Shown one piece after another: positions 50,461-59,685 of a stretch of DNA of 64,000 nt. Below the pieces are notes generated by a model that was not told where the DNA came from, made no database searches, and saw nothing but the letters and a program-made list of their open reading frames with translations. This DNA is from Aquificota bacterium (GTDB taxonomy: Bacteria; Aquificota; Aquificia; Aquificales; Aquificaceae): positions 1 through 64,000 of the forward strand of contig JAUQQK010000009.1 of NCBI GenBank assembly GCA_030549905.1. Direction: 5' to 3'. The first letter of the stretch is position 1. Every line of letters starts with the position of its first letter. Both the position numbers and the translations under genes were made by a program.

Positions 50461-51415
50461 GCCTTTTGCATATTTCTATGATAAGGCTGGCAAGCCTGTG
50501 TGGGTCGTGCCTCACAAAGTCTTCCTTTTCACCAATAAGGTCTTCCGCATATACCTCTATGCCTTCTTTGGCTATTCTTGCCACATCGGGAAGTACTGGC
50601 TCCTGTTTCTGTTCTAAGTATCTTCTCAGGGTCTGGTCTGAAGGCATCTTGGTGTTGAGTATAGCCATATGAACTCTGTCTATACCCGTTATATCCATAA
50701 AAGTTCTAATATGGTCGTAGGCACTAAAGCCATCCGTTTCCCCGGGCTGCGTCATGGCGTTGACCACAAAGACCCTAAGGGCGGGCGAGCGCAGGACCGC
50801 TTCTTTTATATCCTTTATCAGAAGGTTTGGTATTATGCTGGTGTATAGGCTTCCCGGACCAAATACTAAAACATCTGCAGACTCTATCTTAGCAACCGCA
50901 TCCATGGGAGCTTTGGCTTCTTCTGGTTCAACCCAGACCCTCTGGATTCTAACGCCGTGCCTTTTGCCATACTCGGTTATTTCCTCTTCACCGCATACCA
51001 CCTTTCCGTCGCTAAAGTGGGCGCAGAGCTGAATATTTTCCAATGTGGCTGGTATTATCTCACCACGTGTTCTGAGTATATGAGAAGCTATGTTTATTGC
51101 CTGCATAAAACTGCCTGTGATGTTCGTCAGAGCCACAAGAAAAAGATTTCCAAAGGCATGCCCTTCCAGCTCCCCACCTCTAAAACGATACTGGAACAAC
51201 TCCCTTATAATGTCCTCGCTCTCAGAGAGAGCAACTATGCAGTTTCTTATATCGCCCGGTGCCGGCACGTTGTAGAGCTTTCTGAGCCTTCCCGTGCTTC
51301 CACCACTGTCTGCCACCGTGACTATGGCAGATATATCCTCAAACTCTTTTATTTCCTTGAGACCTCTCAGCAGGGTGGAAAGTCCCGTGCCACCTCCAAT
51401 AGCTACAACTTTCAT
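50444..51415 (-). CDS. yvcK: YvcK/CofD-like protein (gluconeogenesis/morphology factor)
   Basis: YvcK proteins bind UDP-sugars and are needed for cell shape and growth on gluconeogenic carbon in B. subtilis. The N-terminus [19 protein letters not shown] and [14 protein letters not shown] are diagnostic, as is [19 protein letters not shown]. 323 residues. A real Shine-Dalgarno (AAGGAGG, 51427-51421) precedes the ATG. It is divergent from yceD. Confidence 0.93.
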   Translation of the reverse strand: MKVVAIGGGTGLSTLLRGLKEIKEFEDISAIVTVADSGGSTGRLRKLYNVPAPGDIRNCIVALSESEDIIRELFQYRFRGGELEGHAFGNLFLVALTNITGSFMQAINIASHILRTRGEIIPATLENIQLCAHFSDGKVVCGEEEITEYGKRHGVRIQRVWVEPEEAKAPMDAVAKIESADVLVFGPGSLYTSIIPNLLIKDIKEAVLRSPALRVFVVNAMTQPGETDGFSAYDHIRTFMDITGIDRVHMAILNTKMPSDQTLRRYLEQKQEPVLPDVARIAKEGIEVYAEDLIGEKEDFVRHDPHRLASLIIEICKRHGVIS

Positions 51416-51425
51416 AAAAACCTCC

Positions 51426-51454
51426 TTGAATCTACAGCCCTCTTGAAATATTTT
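51426..51454 (+). promoter_or_regulatory. Promoter of the yceD-rpmF-plsX-fabH operon
   Basis: TTGAAT (51426-51431), 17-bp spacer, TATTTT (51449-51454), then 8 nt to the yceD ATG. This is one of the clearest two-box promoters here; its -35 overlaps the yvcK Shine-Dalgarno on the other strand. Confidence 0.5.
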
Positions 51455-51462
51455 AAACCATT

Positions 51463-51939
51463 ATGGTGGTTTTAAACCTTAAAGAAATATTCAAAACCAG
51501 AAGTAAATTTACCGCAAGCTACAGCTTTACTCCAGAGGAGCTTAAACTTCCTCCTGATTTGGGTGAAATAAAGGAACCCGTTCAGATTTATTTAGAAATT
51601 ACAAAGGAAAAGGGCGGTTATAGGGTTTACATGGAGGTTGAAGGCTATGTGGTCCTCGAATGCAGCAGGTGTTTAACCCTTTATGAGAAGGATGTAAGCA
51701 GGAAGGAAAACATAAGGATAGAGCCATATCCCACAAAGGATGTAATATACCTCAAGCCTTCAGAGCTTGATATATCCTTTTACGAGGATGAGACTGCCTT
51801 TGACCTTACAAACCTTGTGAGAGAGCAGATAATTCTGAGCATACCCACAAAGCCCCTGTGCAGTCCTGACTGCAAAGGTGAAATGCCTGAAAATACAAAG
51901 GGAACTACCCTCGGAGACCTTCTCAAGAATATGCTATAA
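51463..51939 (+). CDS. yceD: YceD-like DUF177 protein
   Basis: 158 residues. DUF177 proteins stand upstream of rpmF in most bacteria and are linked to 23S rRNA/fatty acid regulation. The Cys motif LECSRCLTLYEKDVSRKENI and the C-terminal CSPDCKG are typical and may bind Zn. The gene order yceD-rpmF-plsX-fabH is the widely conserved one. Confidence 0.92.
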   Translation: MVVLNLKEIFKTRSKFTASYSFTPEELKLPPDLGEIKEPVQIYLEITKEKGGYRVYMEVEGYVVLECSRCLTLYEKDVSRKENIRIEPYPTKDVIYLKPSELDISFYEDETAFDLTNLVREQIILSIPTKPLCSPDCKGEMPENTKGTTLGDLLKNML

Positions 51940-51973
51940 TACAATACCCTAATACCTTCTTGGAGGCAAAAGT

Positions 51974-52159
51974 ATGGCGGTTCCTAAGAGGAAAACCTCA
52001 AAATGGAGAAGAGACCAGAGGAGAGCTCAGAACTTTTACGCAAAGCTTGGTCTTTCTTCCTTAGCTACCTGCCCGAACTGCGGCGAGCTTATGCTTCCAC
52101 ACAGGGCTTGTCCCTACTGTGGATATTACAAGGGCAGGCAGGTGCTTGAAACCGCATGA
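51974..52159 (+). CDS. rpmF: 50S ribosomal protein L32
   Basis: 61 residues starting MAVPKRKTSKWRRDQRRAQ, with the Zn ribbon CPNC...CPYC (Cys33, 36, 46, 49). GGAGG lies upstream of the ATG. It overlaps plsX by 4 nt, coupling ribosome and lipid synthesis genes. Confidence 0.97.
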   Translation: MAVPKRKTSKWRRDQRRAQNFYAKLGLSSLATCPNCGELMLPHRACPYCGYYKGRQVLETA

Positions 52160-53163
52160 CAAAGATAGCAGTTGACTGTATGGGGGGAGATTACGCCCCC
52201 GAGGAAATAGTAAAGGGTTGTATATTAGCTTATAGGGAGCTTGGGCTTGAAAGCCTGCTCGTGGGTGATGAGGAAAGAATAAGGTCTATCTTAAAGAGGG
52301 AGGGTTTTGAAGGAAAACTGCAAGTAGTCCATGCAGGTGATATAATTGAAATGCACGAGCCTCCTTCCAACGTGCTTAAAAAAAAGCATTCTTCTTTGTA
52401 TGTGGCGGGTAGGCTCGTGCGGGAGGGTCTGGCGGATGGGCTTGTATCCGCTGGCAACACAGGAGCTGTGCTTACTGTGGGCAAGTTTGTTATAGGTAGC
52501 ATTGAGGAGCTTGAACGTCCTGCTATAGGCGTAGCCCTTCCAAACCCAAAGGGGAAAACGGTTCTCATTGATGTGGGTGCCAACGTGGACTGCAAGCCAA
52601 AGCACCTCCTGCACTTTGCGGTCATAGGGCATACCTATGCGGAGGAGATTCTTGGCATAAAAAACCCGAGGGTAGGCATTCTGAGCATAGGTGAGGAGGA
52701 GGGCAAGGGCAACGAGCTTGTAAAGGAAACTTACCCCCTTCTTAAGGCAAGCAGGCTAAACTTTAAGGGCAATGCGGAGGGCAGGGACATCTACGCAGGC
52801 ACCTTTGATGTGATAGTGTGTGATGGTTTTGTGGGTAATGTGATACTCAAGGCGAGCGAGAGCCTTGGCATGGCTGTCCTTCAGATGATAAAAGAAGAAG
52901 TGAAAAAGAGCCTTCTTGCAAGGCTTGGAGCTCTTTTGATGATGCCAGCCCTAAACAACTTTAAAAAGAAGGCGGACTTTGCAGAATACGGAGGCATACC
53001 CCTCTTGGGAGCCAAAAAGCCTGTGATAATAACTCATGGCAGGGCTAATGCAAAGGCTATAAGGAATGCCATAAGGGTGGCAAACGAGTTCTTAGCTCAC
53101 CATTTTAACGACAGGCTTGCGGAAAACCTGAGAAAGCTCATACTACAAGAGGTGAGAGCCTGA
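52156..53163 (+). CDS. plsX: Phosphate acyltransferase PlsX
   Basis: Makes acyl-phosphate from acyl-ACP for phospholipid synthesis. IAVDCMGGDYAPEEIVKGC is the diagnostic start; GLVSAGNTGAVL, LIDVGANVDCKP and FVGNVILKASE follow. 335 residues. Together with fabH, the PlsC domain at 12 kb and PgsA it covers much of glycerolipid synthesis. Confidence 0.97.
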   Translation: MTKIAVDCMGGDYAPEEIVKGCILAYRELGLESLLVGDEERIRSILKREGFEGKLQVVHAGDIIEMHEPPSNVLKKKHSSLYVAGRLVREGLADGLVSAGNTGAVLTVGKFVIGSIEELERPAIGVALPNPKGKTVLIDVGANVDCKPKHLLHFAVIGHTYAEEILGIKNPRVGILSIGEEEGKGNELVKETYPLLKASRLNFKGNAEGRDIYAGTFDVIVCDGFVGNVILKASESLGMAVLQMIKEEVKKSLLARLGALLMMPALNNFKKKADFAEYGGIPLLGAKKPVIITHGRANAKAIRNAIRVANEFLAHHFNDRLAENLRKLILQEVRA

Positions 53164-53164
53164 T

Positions 53165-54091
53165 ATGGGTATAAGCTTTCTTGGGCTTGGATATGCCCTT
53201 CCAGCTCAGGTACTGAGCAACTTTGACCTTGAGAAGATGGTGGATACCTCTGATGAGTGGATTACCACAAGGACGGGCATAAAGGAAAGAAGAATATCAA
53301 AGGAGGAAAGTCTTACAGACCTCTCTTACAGGGCAAGCCTTCAGGCTCTAAACAGGGCTGGCGTGTCTCCTGAAGAAATAGACGCCATAATACTTGCCAC
53401 CCTTACACCGGACCTCGGCTTTCCAGCCAGCGCCTGTCTTCTTCAGGCAAGGCTTGGTGCAAACAGGGCTTATGCCCTTGACATATCAGCCGCCTGCAGC
53501 GGCTTTCTCTACGGGCTTGAGCTGGCAGGTGGGCTTTTAGCTTCTGGAAGGACAAAAAAGGTGCTTCTTGTAGGTGCGGAAAGGCTCTCGCAGATAGTGG
53601 ACTGGACAGACCGCTCCACCTGTGTGCTGTTTGGAGATGGAGCTGGTGCGGTGGTGCTTTCCTCTGAGGGAGAGGGCGAGCTTTTATCTTCTGTCCTGCG
53701 TTCAGACGGAAGCCTTTGGGAAATTCTCTATGCGGAGAGGTGCGGATACATAAAAATGAAGGGCAAGGAGCTTTTCAAGATTGCGGTGAGGGCGATGGCA
53801 GAGGTCTGTGAGGAGGCTCTCCAAAAGGCTGGGCTTTCGGTGGAGGACGTAGACCTCGTGGTGCCTCATCAGGCAAACATAAGGATTATTCAGGCTCTTG
53901 CGGAAAGACTAAACCTTCCTATGGAAAAGGTCTATGTAAATATACACAAATACGGCAACACAAGCGCCGCCTCCATACCCATAGCCCTGTGCGAAGCCTA
54001 CGAGGAGGGAAAGCTAAAGAGGGGAGATGTGGTGCTCATGACAGCTATGGGTGGTGGTCTCACCTGGGGTGCAGGCCTTATAAGGTTTTAA
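53165..54091 (+). CDS. fabH: 3-oxoacyl-ACP synthase III
   Basis: Condenses acetyl-CoA with malonyl-ACP to begin fatty acid synthesis. The catalytic triad is visible: Cys in DISAACSGFLYG, His in VPHQANIRI, and Asn in YGNTSAASIP. 308 residues is standard. It begins one base after plsX and ends the operon; an AT-rich gap of 115 bp follows. Confidence 0.97.
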   Translation: MGISFLGLGYALPAQVLSNFDLEKMVDTSDEWITTRTGIKERRISKEESLTDLSYRASLQALNRAGVSPEEIDAIILATLTPDLGFPASACLLQARLGANRAYALDISAACSGFLYGLELAGGLLASGRTKKVLLVGAERLSQIVDWTDRSTCVLFGDGAGAVVLSSEGEGELLSSVLRSDGSLWEILYAERCGYIKMKGKELFKIAVRAMAEVCEEALQKAGLSVEDVDLVVPHQANIRIIQALAERLNLPMEKVYVNIHKYGNTSAASIPIALCEAYEEGKLKRGDVVLMTAMGGGLTWGAGLIRF

Positions 54092-54140
54092 GAATATAAC
54101 AAACAAAGCAATACTTATAGAAAATATAAGGAAGATTTAT

Positions 54141-54168
54141 TTGATTTTTAGAAAGCAATTAGTATAAA
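54141..54168 (+). promoter_or_regulatory. Promoter of sorA-sorB
   Basis: TTGATT (54141-54146), 16-bp spacer, TATAAA (54163-54168) in the AT-rich gap. Transcription would start near 54175. A strong Shine-Dalgarno AAAGGAGGT (54192-54200) lies 6 nt before the ATG, so this operon uses a classical leader. Confidence 0.5.
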
Positions 54169-54206
54169 GTGAAAAAGTAATACATAGTTTTAAAGGAGGT
54201 ATAAAG

Positions 54207-55445
54207 ATGCTGAGCAGAAGGGAGCTTCTGAAAAGTAGTTTTATGCTAAGCACCGCAGGGCTTCTTGTACCAAAGGCATTGCTGGCAAAAGTGGACCCAG
54301 CTCTTTTGGGAACGGCGGTAAAAGAATTGCCAGAAGGCACCTTAGAGGAGCAAATCCTTGAAGCACTCCCGGGTAAAAAACCGCTTATCAAAAAGACCTT
54401 TAGACCTCCAAACTATGAAACGCCGGTGGAGTACTTTAACGAAGTTTTTACACCAAACAACGCCTTTTTTGTAAGATACCACCTGTCAAACATACCTGAA
54501 GTGGACGCCAGAACGTGGAAGCTAACCATAAGCGGTGATGCTGTAGAGAAACCTATGGAGCTGACCCTTGAAGACCTTAAGACAAAGTTTGAGCAGGTGG
54601 AGGTAGCTGCTGTATGCCTATGCTCTGGCAACAGAAGGGGTCTTATGAAGCCTCATGTGCCGGGTATTCAATGGGGTTATGGTGCTATGGGAAATGCCAG
54701 GTGGAAGGGGGTAAGGTTAAAGGACCTGCTAAACAGGGCAGGGCTTAAGGCAAATGCCCTTGAGGTGGTGGTTGATGGAGCGGACACAGGAGTTGCTGCA
54801 GGCACGCCCGATTTTATAAAGAGCATACCTGTCTGGAAAGCCTTAGATGAAAACACCATAATAGCCTATGAAATGAACGGTGAACCTCTACCGCACTGGA
54901 ACGGTTTTCCCGCAAGGTTAGTGGTTCCTGGCTGGACAGCCACATACTGGATAAAACATATTACGAGCATACAGGTAGTTTCAAAGCCTTACGATGGTTT
55001 CTGGATGAAGACTGCCTACAGAATACCTCTTAACAAGTTCCCCGTGGTGCAGAGGTTCCTTTCCCAAGAAACCGCCGTCAACACGCCTATCACTGAGATT
55101 ATGGTTAACTCACTCATAACTAACCTTAAGGATGGTCAAACTTTCAGGCTTGGGCAACTTATAGAGGTGAAAGGAATAGCCTGGGATGGAGGCTATATAA
55201 TCAAGAAGGTAGAGGTGTCCACCGACGGTGGTAAGACATGGCAGGAGGCGGAGCTTGGAAAGGACTATGGTAGATACTCATGGAGGCAATGGTTCTACAG
55301 GTTTAAACCTGCAAAGAAAGGCACATATACCATAATGGCAAAGGCTACCAACAGCATTGGTCAAACGCAAACCTTTGAGTTAATATGGAACCCTGCAGGA
55401 TACCACCACAATGTGGTGCATACAATAAACATTAAAGTTGTATAA
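54207..55445 (+). CDS. sorA: Sulfite dehydrogenase molybdopterin subunit (SorA/SoxC-like)
   Basis: Oxidises sulfite to sulfate in the periplasm. The N-terminus SRRELLKSSFMLSTAGLLVPKALLA is a Tat-type signal (twin Arg), fitting export of a folded molybdoenzyme. The Mo domain has the ligand Cys139 in VCLCSGNRRG. The C-terminal dimer domain (VEVSTDGGKTWQEAEL ... WRQWFYRF) is typical of sulfite oxidases. 412 residues. It is followed by a small cytochrome c gene, as in SorAB enzymes. The window also has moaD for its cofactor. Confidence 0.93.
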   Translation: MLSRRELLKSSFMLSTAGLLVPKALLAKVDPALLGTAVKELPEGTLEEQILEALPGKKPLIKKTFRPPNYETPVEYFNEVFTPNNAFFVRYHLSNIPEVDARTWKLTISGDAVEKPMELTLEDLKTKFEQVEVAAVCLCSGNRRGLMKPHVPGIQWGYGAMGNARWKGVRLKDLLNRAGLKANALEVVVDGADTGVAAGTPDFIKSIPVWKALDENTIIAYEMNGEPLPHWNGFPARLVVPGWTATYWIKHITSIQVVSKPYDGFWMKTAYRIPLNKFPVVQRFLSQETAVNTPITEIMVNSLITNLKDGQTFRLGQLIEVKGIAWDGGYIIKKVEVSTDGGKTWQEAELGKDYGRYSWRQWFYRFKPAKKGTYTIMAKATNSIGQTQTFELIWNPAGYHHNVVHTINIKVV

Positions 55446-55457
55446 GGAGGAAGCATC

Positions 55458-55739
55458 ATGTTAAGAGTACTTACAGCAATAGCAACGCTTACTTTGGTAG
55501 CCTATGCAGGCGAGGAAAGCATAAAATTAAAAGAGGGTGAGGGGAAAGCTCTGGTGGAAGCAAATTGTATCTCCTGCCATAGCCTCGACTATATCCAGAT
55601 GAACTCTCCTTTCCTTGACAAAAAAGGCTGGGAAGCTTCTGTTAACAAAATGATAAAGGTCTTTGGAGCTCCCATTAAACAGGAAGACGTACCAAAAATA
55701 GTAGAGTATCTTACCAAGTACTACGGTAAGAAGGAGTAG
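55458..55739 (+). CDS. sorB: Small c-type cytochrome, SorB-like electron acceptor
   Basis: 93 residues with a cleavable signal (LTAIATLTLVAYA) and one heme site CISCH (37-41); Met48 in QMNSP is a possible axial ligand. It should take electrons from SorA and pass them to the respiratory chain. AAGGAGG lies 7 nt before the ATG and 12 bp separate it from sorA. Confidence 0.9.
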   Translation: MLRVLTAIATLTLVAYAGEESIKLKEGEGKALVEANCISCHSLDYIQMNSPFLDKKGWEASVNKMIKVFGAPIKQEDVPKIVEYLTKYYGKKE

Positions 55740-55741
55740 AG

Positions 55742-55747
55742 TAAAAT
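55742..55747 (+). promoter_or_regulatory. -10-like box before the FAD reductase gene
   Basis: TAAAAT ends 6 nt before the GTG start; no Shine-Dalgarno. Confidence 0.35.
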
Positions 55748-55753
55748 TTTTGT

Positions 55754-56848
55754 GTGAAGTTTGACGTTCTTGTGGTGGGTGCAGGACCGGCGGGCTCTTC
55801 CTGCGCCCGCAAGCTTTCAAAAGCCGGGCTTAAGGTTTTGCTTATAGAAAAGTCCTCTCTTCCACGCTTTAAGCTCTGCGCAGGCTGTCTTTCCGCAAGG
55901 ACTTTAAGGCTTTTGCCGGAGGGTTATGAAAGGCTTATCCTTAACCGCATAAGCTCGGGGCTTCTGGGCTTTAGAGGGAAAGAATACTATGAAGTGCCTG
56001 CATACAAAGAGGTGGCGCAGATAATAGACAGAAAAGATTTTGACCACTTTTTAACCTTAAAGGCTCAGGAGGCTGGTGCGGAGCTACTTGAGGCGGAGCT
56101 TTTAGGCTTTGAAAGGGAAGGCACTTCCTACAAGGTCTTTACCTCAAAGGGCATCCTTAGGGCGGACTTTGTTGTGGGTGCGGACGGCTTTCACTCAAGG
56201 ACCGCAAAGCTTTTGGGCTACAGGAAGAGAAAGTTTTTCAAAAGCCTTGAATTTTTCACAAAGGGTGAGCTTAAGGACAAGGTGCTTATTGAGGTGGGAT
56301 GGGTAAAAAGAGGGTATTTGTGGGTCTTTCCTCATGGTGAGGGCATAAGCGTGGGAATTGCCACTACGGGGGAGGAAAACCTTTTTGAGCTTCTAAGGGG
56401 CTACTGTGAGGAAAAAGGCATAAACTTTAAAAAGCCTAAAGGCTGGCACATACCCTTTGTGGAGGAAGAGAGAGACCTACAGCTCGGAAGGGAAAGAGTG
56501 CTTCTTGTGGGAGACGCCGCCGGCATGACAGACCCGCTTCTTGGAGAAGGCATCTACTACGCCATATGGGGTGCAGGACTCTTAGCTTCAGCAATCCTTG
56601 AAAACCCTGCCGACCCCCTTCCAGCCTACAGAAAAAGGCTAAAGCCTCTTGTTGAGGAGCTTGTTTATGCGGGCAGGATAGCAAGGCTGGCTTATGGCTT
56701 TCAGAGGGTAGCTTACAGAATGGGAAAGGGCTACGCTCTAAGGAGCTTCTATGAGCTTCTTGCTGGAAGCAAAGGATACAAAAGCCTTTATCTAAAGGGC
56801 TGGCTCAGCTTCTTAAAGCATTTTGCTATTGAAAAGTTCAGGCTTTGA
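55754..56848 (+). CDS. Geranylgeranyl reductase-family FAD protein
   Basis: A 364-residue flavoprotein starting at GTG. FAD motif DVLVVGAGPAGSSCARKLSKAGLKVLLIEK, the substrate-side Cys motif LPRFKLCAGCLSARTL, DFVVGADGFHSRTAKLLG and LLVGDAAGMTDPLLGEGIYYA are typical of the geranylgeranyl reductase/ChlP group, which saturates isoprenoid chains (quinones, lipids). Aquificales use menaquinone-type thioquinones, so a quinone side chain is one possible substrate. The exact reaction is unknown. Confidence 0.87.
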   Translation: MKFDVLVVGAGPAGSSCARKLSKAGLKVLLIEKSSLPRFKLCAGCLSARTLRLLPEGYERLILNRISSGLLGFRGKEYYEVPAYKEVAQIIDRKDFDHFLTLKAQEAGAELLEAELLGFEREGTSYKVFTSKGILRADFVVGADGFHSRTAKLLGYRKRKFFKSLEFFTKGELKDKVLIEVGWVKRGYLWVFPHGEGISVGIATTGEENLFELLRGYCEEKGINFKKPKGWHIPFVEEERDLQLGRERVLLVGDAAGMTDPLLGEGIYYAIWGAGLLASAILENPADPLPAYRKRLKPLVEELVYAGRIARLAYGFQRVAYRMGKGYALRSFYELLAGSKGYKSLYLKGWLSFLKHFAIEKFRL

Positions 56849-56866
56849 CCATAGGAGGGACACCTT

Positions 56867-57463
56867 ATGCGATGCGGAATGTCAGGAAAGGAAAGCCTTT
56901 CAGAGGGCTTGACCACAAAAAAGCCCATGCCTATAATTTTAGCCATGAGGGGGGTGCTGGCGGGAATTTTAATAAGCCTAAGTCTTTCCCTTGCAAACTC
57001 AGAAAACATAGTGCTTACAGCCCTCACATACATGGACAGGCAGTATGAGTTTGGAGCAAACAGCCTATACCGTATGGATTGCTCCGCCTTTGTTCAGAGG
57101 GTCTTTGAGGTAAATGGCATAAGGCTTCCAAGAAGCACCATAGAGCAGTCGCAGGCGGGCGTGCCTGTAAGCCTTGACGAAATAGAGCCCGGAGACCTTG
57201 TATTTTTCACCACATACCGCAAGGGACCATCTCACGTGGGCATATACATAGGCAACGGCAAGTTCGTGCATGCCAGCGAAAGCAGAGGCATATCCATAGA
57301 CCATTTAGAAGACCCCTACTGGAGCAGAAGGTTTTTATTTGCAAAAAGAGTCCTTTCAAAGGGTGAGGTAAAAACCGCAAGCTCTAAGGGTATAAGGTCT
57401 GTCCATCAGGAAAGACAGAGGGACGAGATAGCAGACCTTATATACATACTTTCTAACCGTTAA
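56867..57463 (+). CDS. NlpC/P60-family cysteine peptidase (murein endopeptidase)
   Basis: Cleaves peptide crosslinks in murein. The catalytic Cys is in YRMDCSAFVQRVFEVNGI, the His in PSHVGIYIGNGKFVHASE. A hydrophobic signal (VLAGILISLSLSLANS) precedes it. The start ATG 56867 is supported by GGAGGG 7 nt upstream, which puts an extra 20-odd residues in front of the signal; ATG 56927 or 56945 would give a more usual signal peptide but have no ribosome-binding site. The 3' end overlaps the YkgJ-like gene by 11 nt. Confidence 0.87.
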   Translation: MRCGMSGKESLSEGLTTKKPMPIILAMRGVLAGILISLSLSLANSENIVLTALTYMDRQYEFGANSLYRMDCSAFVQRVFEVNGIRLPRSTIEQSQAGVPVSLDEIEPGDLVFFTTYRKGPSHVGIYIGNGKFVHASESRGISIDHLEDPYWSRRFLFAKRVLSKGEVKTASSKGIRSVHQERQRDEIADLIYILSNR

Positions 57464-58178
57464 GGCATCTTTTCATTAGCCTTTCCCAGTTTTGTAAAGA
57501 GTTCAAATGTGCGTATATAAGCCTTAAGTATCCTTTAATTTGAAGCTCTTTGAGGATATTTGGAGGCAGGCTAAGGAGCTTTTCCTCATCTACCATGTTG
57601 AAGCTAACTTCTATATTCTCATAGGTTAGTCTTCCTCCAACTACAAGCTGAAGGTCAAAGAGCATGTTTAGAAATTCTTCTGTTTGATTTTTCTGTTCTT
57701 CAAGCTTCAGAGAATAGGCAAAAAAGTCCTGTTCAAAGGTAGGGTTTATATACTGTCCTTCCCATACAGGCTCACCTTCTGTTTGAGAAAAGCCCGGACA
57801 TGTAAGGTCAATGGCTAAATAACCTGACTTTATAAAAAAAGGATACTGCCTGCAGGTATAGGGCTTTTCATCTTTCAAAAGACAGCCTACACCTTCCTCA
57901 AGATACACACAACCCCTTTTATCCTCTTTGAGCCTAAAGTAGGCGCATAAAAGTCTTTCTTCCTTTCCCCGCTCATCTATCTCTACTGTTATCACCACAG
58001 GAAAATATCTTGAAAGGCTCACTACTTCTTCTAAAACTATAAAAGTTCTGTCTGGAATAAGGCAACAGCTTGAGGGACATTCAGACTTCAAGCACCTCCA
58101 GCGAAGGTTTTTGTGCTCCTGAGGGTCTAAAAGTTCTACTTTTGAGAAAAGCCTTATTCTATCCCCAACTTTTTCCAT
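57453..58178 (-). CDS. YkgJ-type cysteine-cluster protein
   Basis: 241 residues with the zinc/iron-chelating cluster pattern of the YkgJ/UPF0153 family: WRCLKSECPSSCCLIPDR, then RGCVYLEEGVGCLLKDEKPYTCRQYPFF. The Cys spacing suits a metal site; the function of the family is unknown. The C-terminal 90 residues look helical and specific. It overlaps the end of ubiD by 25 nt and is probably co-transcribed with it. Confidence 0.82.
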   Translation of the reverse strand: MEKVGDRIRLFSKVELLDPQEHKNLRWRCLKSECPSSCCLIPDRTFIVLEEVVSLSRYFPVVITVEIDERGKEERLLCAYFRLKEDKRGCVYLEEGVGCLLKDEKPYTCRQYPFFIKSGYLAIDLTCPGFSQTEGEPVWEGQYINPTFEQDFFAYSLKLEEQKNQTEEFLNMLFDLQLVVGGRLTYENIEVSFNMVDEEKLLSLPPNILKELQIKGYLRLIYAHLNSLQNWERLMKRCLNG

Positions 58179-59608
58179 AGTCTATCAATCTTTTCCTTGA
58201 CTTCCTTTGACATTTCTATCACCTTGGGCCACTCTCTTGTGTAGCCTTCTTCCTTCCACTTGGTGGTGGCGTCAATGATAACCTTTCCTCCAAAACCTAC
58301 GTCGCTTGTAGAGTGGTCAAGCACATCTATGGGTCCTTTGAGGATAAGCATATCTCTCGCAGGGTCCACATTGTTGCCCCAAGCCCACAGCACCTCTCCA
58401 ATGTCATGCACGTTTATATCTTCGTCAAAAACCACTATGTGCTTTTCTAAAGACATAAGCCCAAGACCAAGAAGAGCGTAAGCTACCTTATAGGCATGCC
58501 CCGGAAAGCGTTTCTTTATGGAAACAAAGCAAAAGTTGTGAAAACAGCCTTCCGCAGGAAGGTGATAATCCACCACCTCAGGCAGGTTAAACTTTATGAG
58601 AGGTAGGAAAATCCTTTCTGTTGCCCAGCCTATGTATTTGTCTTCTTGCGGTGGCTTTCCTACGATTGTAGCAAGGTATATGGGATTATTTCTATGAAGT
58701 ATGGCGGTTATATGCATCTTTGGGTATTTATCTACAGGTGTATAAAAGCCCGTGTGGTCTCCAAAAGGTCCTTCATCTACTAAAGGCTCTGTAGGGTCCA
58801 CATAACCTTCAATAACTATCTCCGCATGAGCTGGATATTCAAGGTCTATGGTAATGCCCTTTATCAGCTCCACACCTTCTTCCCTTATGAGACCTGCAAA
58901 CAGGTACTCATCTACTTCTGGTGGTAAAGGTGCGGAAGCCACATAAGAAAGAACAGGGTCTCCACCTATGGCTATGGCAACTTCTAACCTCTTTCCAAGC
59001 CTTTTAGCCTTCCAGTAATGATGGTTTCCATCCTTGTGAATCTGCCAGTGGAGAGCAAGCTCCGTAGGAGAAAGAACCTGCACTCTATAGAGCCCCACAT
59101 TCCTTATACCGCTCTCTGGGTCTTTTGTTATTACCTGACCGAAGGTAATATACCTTCCACCATCTTCCGGCCAGCACTGAAGAATGGGAAACTCTAATAC
59201 ATTAATTTTTTCCTTCTTTATGTTCTCCCTTATTGGTCCATCCTTTACGGTGCGTGGGAGAGAGTCGTTTAACTTCTTAAGCTCCGGTAATCTTTTTAAC
59301 TTGTCAAGGAAAGTATGCGGTATTTCCGGTCTCAAAAGTTTATAGAGCTTCCAGCCTATATCCTCAAGATTTTCATAACCCAATGCCAGCTTTATTCTTT
59401 TTTCAGAGCCAAGCATGTTGGTAAGCACAGGAATAGAGTAGCCAGAAACCCTCTCAAAAAGCAAAGCCTTGCCACCGCCAGGAAGCTTACAGGTTCTATC
59501 TGTGACTTCTGTTATTTCCAAAATAGGAGAAAGCTCTTCTTTTATACGTACCAGCTCTTTTTCCTTTTCAAGCCGTTTTATGAATTCTCTCAGGTCCTTG
59601 TAGGGCAT
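58154..59608 (-). CDS. ubiD: UbiD-family decarboxylase
   Basis: A prenyl-FMN-dependent decarboxylase of 484 residues. Motifs include LREFIKRLEKEKELVRI, LALHWQIHKDGNHHYWKA, AIAIGGDPVLSYVASAPLP and VDEGPFGDHTGFYTP (with the catalytic Glu/Asp region). It could act in quinone (ubiquinone or futalosine-type menaquinone) synthesis; the neighbours do not decide. TAAAAT (59617-59622) ends 8 nt before the ATG. Confidence 0.93.
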   Translation of the reverse strand: MPYKDLREFIKRLEKEKELVRIKEELSPILEITEVTDRTCKLPGGGKALLFERVSGYSIPVLTNMLGSEKRIKLALGYENLEDIGWKLYKLLRPEIPHTFLDKLKRLPELKKLNDSLPRTVKDGPIRENIKKEKINVLEFPILQCWPEDGGRYITFGQVITKDPESGIRNVGLYRVQVLSPTELALHWQIHKDGNHHYWKAKRLGKRLEVAIAIGGDPVLSYVASAPLPPEVDEYLFAGLIREEGVELIKGITIDLEYPAHAEIVIEGYVDPTEPLVDEGPFGDHTGFYTPVDKYPKMHITAILHRNNPIYLATIVGKPPQEDKYIGWATERIFLPLIKFNLPEVVDYHLPAEGCFHNFCFVSIKKRFPGHAYKVAYALLGLGLMSLEKHIVVFDEDINVHDIGEVLWAWGNNVDPARDMLILKGPIDVLDHSTSDVGFGGKVIIDATTKWKEEGYTREWPKVIEMSKEVKEKIDRLWKKLGIE

Positions 59609-59616
59609 GCTATGAA

Positions 59617-59622
59617 ATTTTA
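59617..59622 (-). promoter_or_regulatory. -10-like box before ubiD
   Basis: Minus-strand TAAAAT, 8 nt before the ATG; no Shine-Dalgarno. Confidence 0.35.
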
Positions 59623-59685
59623 TTCTAACTTGCCTTGGTTGATGCTGTTCTTTTTGTCTTCAACTTGGTAGAAAGTGCCTTCTGT

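Noticed and set aside
50957-51475. 172-residue + strand ORF across yvcK
   Set aside because: Antisense shadow of yvcK with no recognisable domain; it also runs through the yvcK ribosome-binding site.
54092-54140. Small gene or RNA in the AT-rich gap after fabH
   Set aside because: Very AT-rich, no ORF, no stable stem; only the sorA promoter further downstream is supported.
56849-56944. Riboswitch before the NlpC/P60 gene
   Set aside because: No known aptamer motif was recognised; GGAGGG placed 7 nt before ATG 56867 explains the region as a normal translation start.
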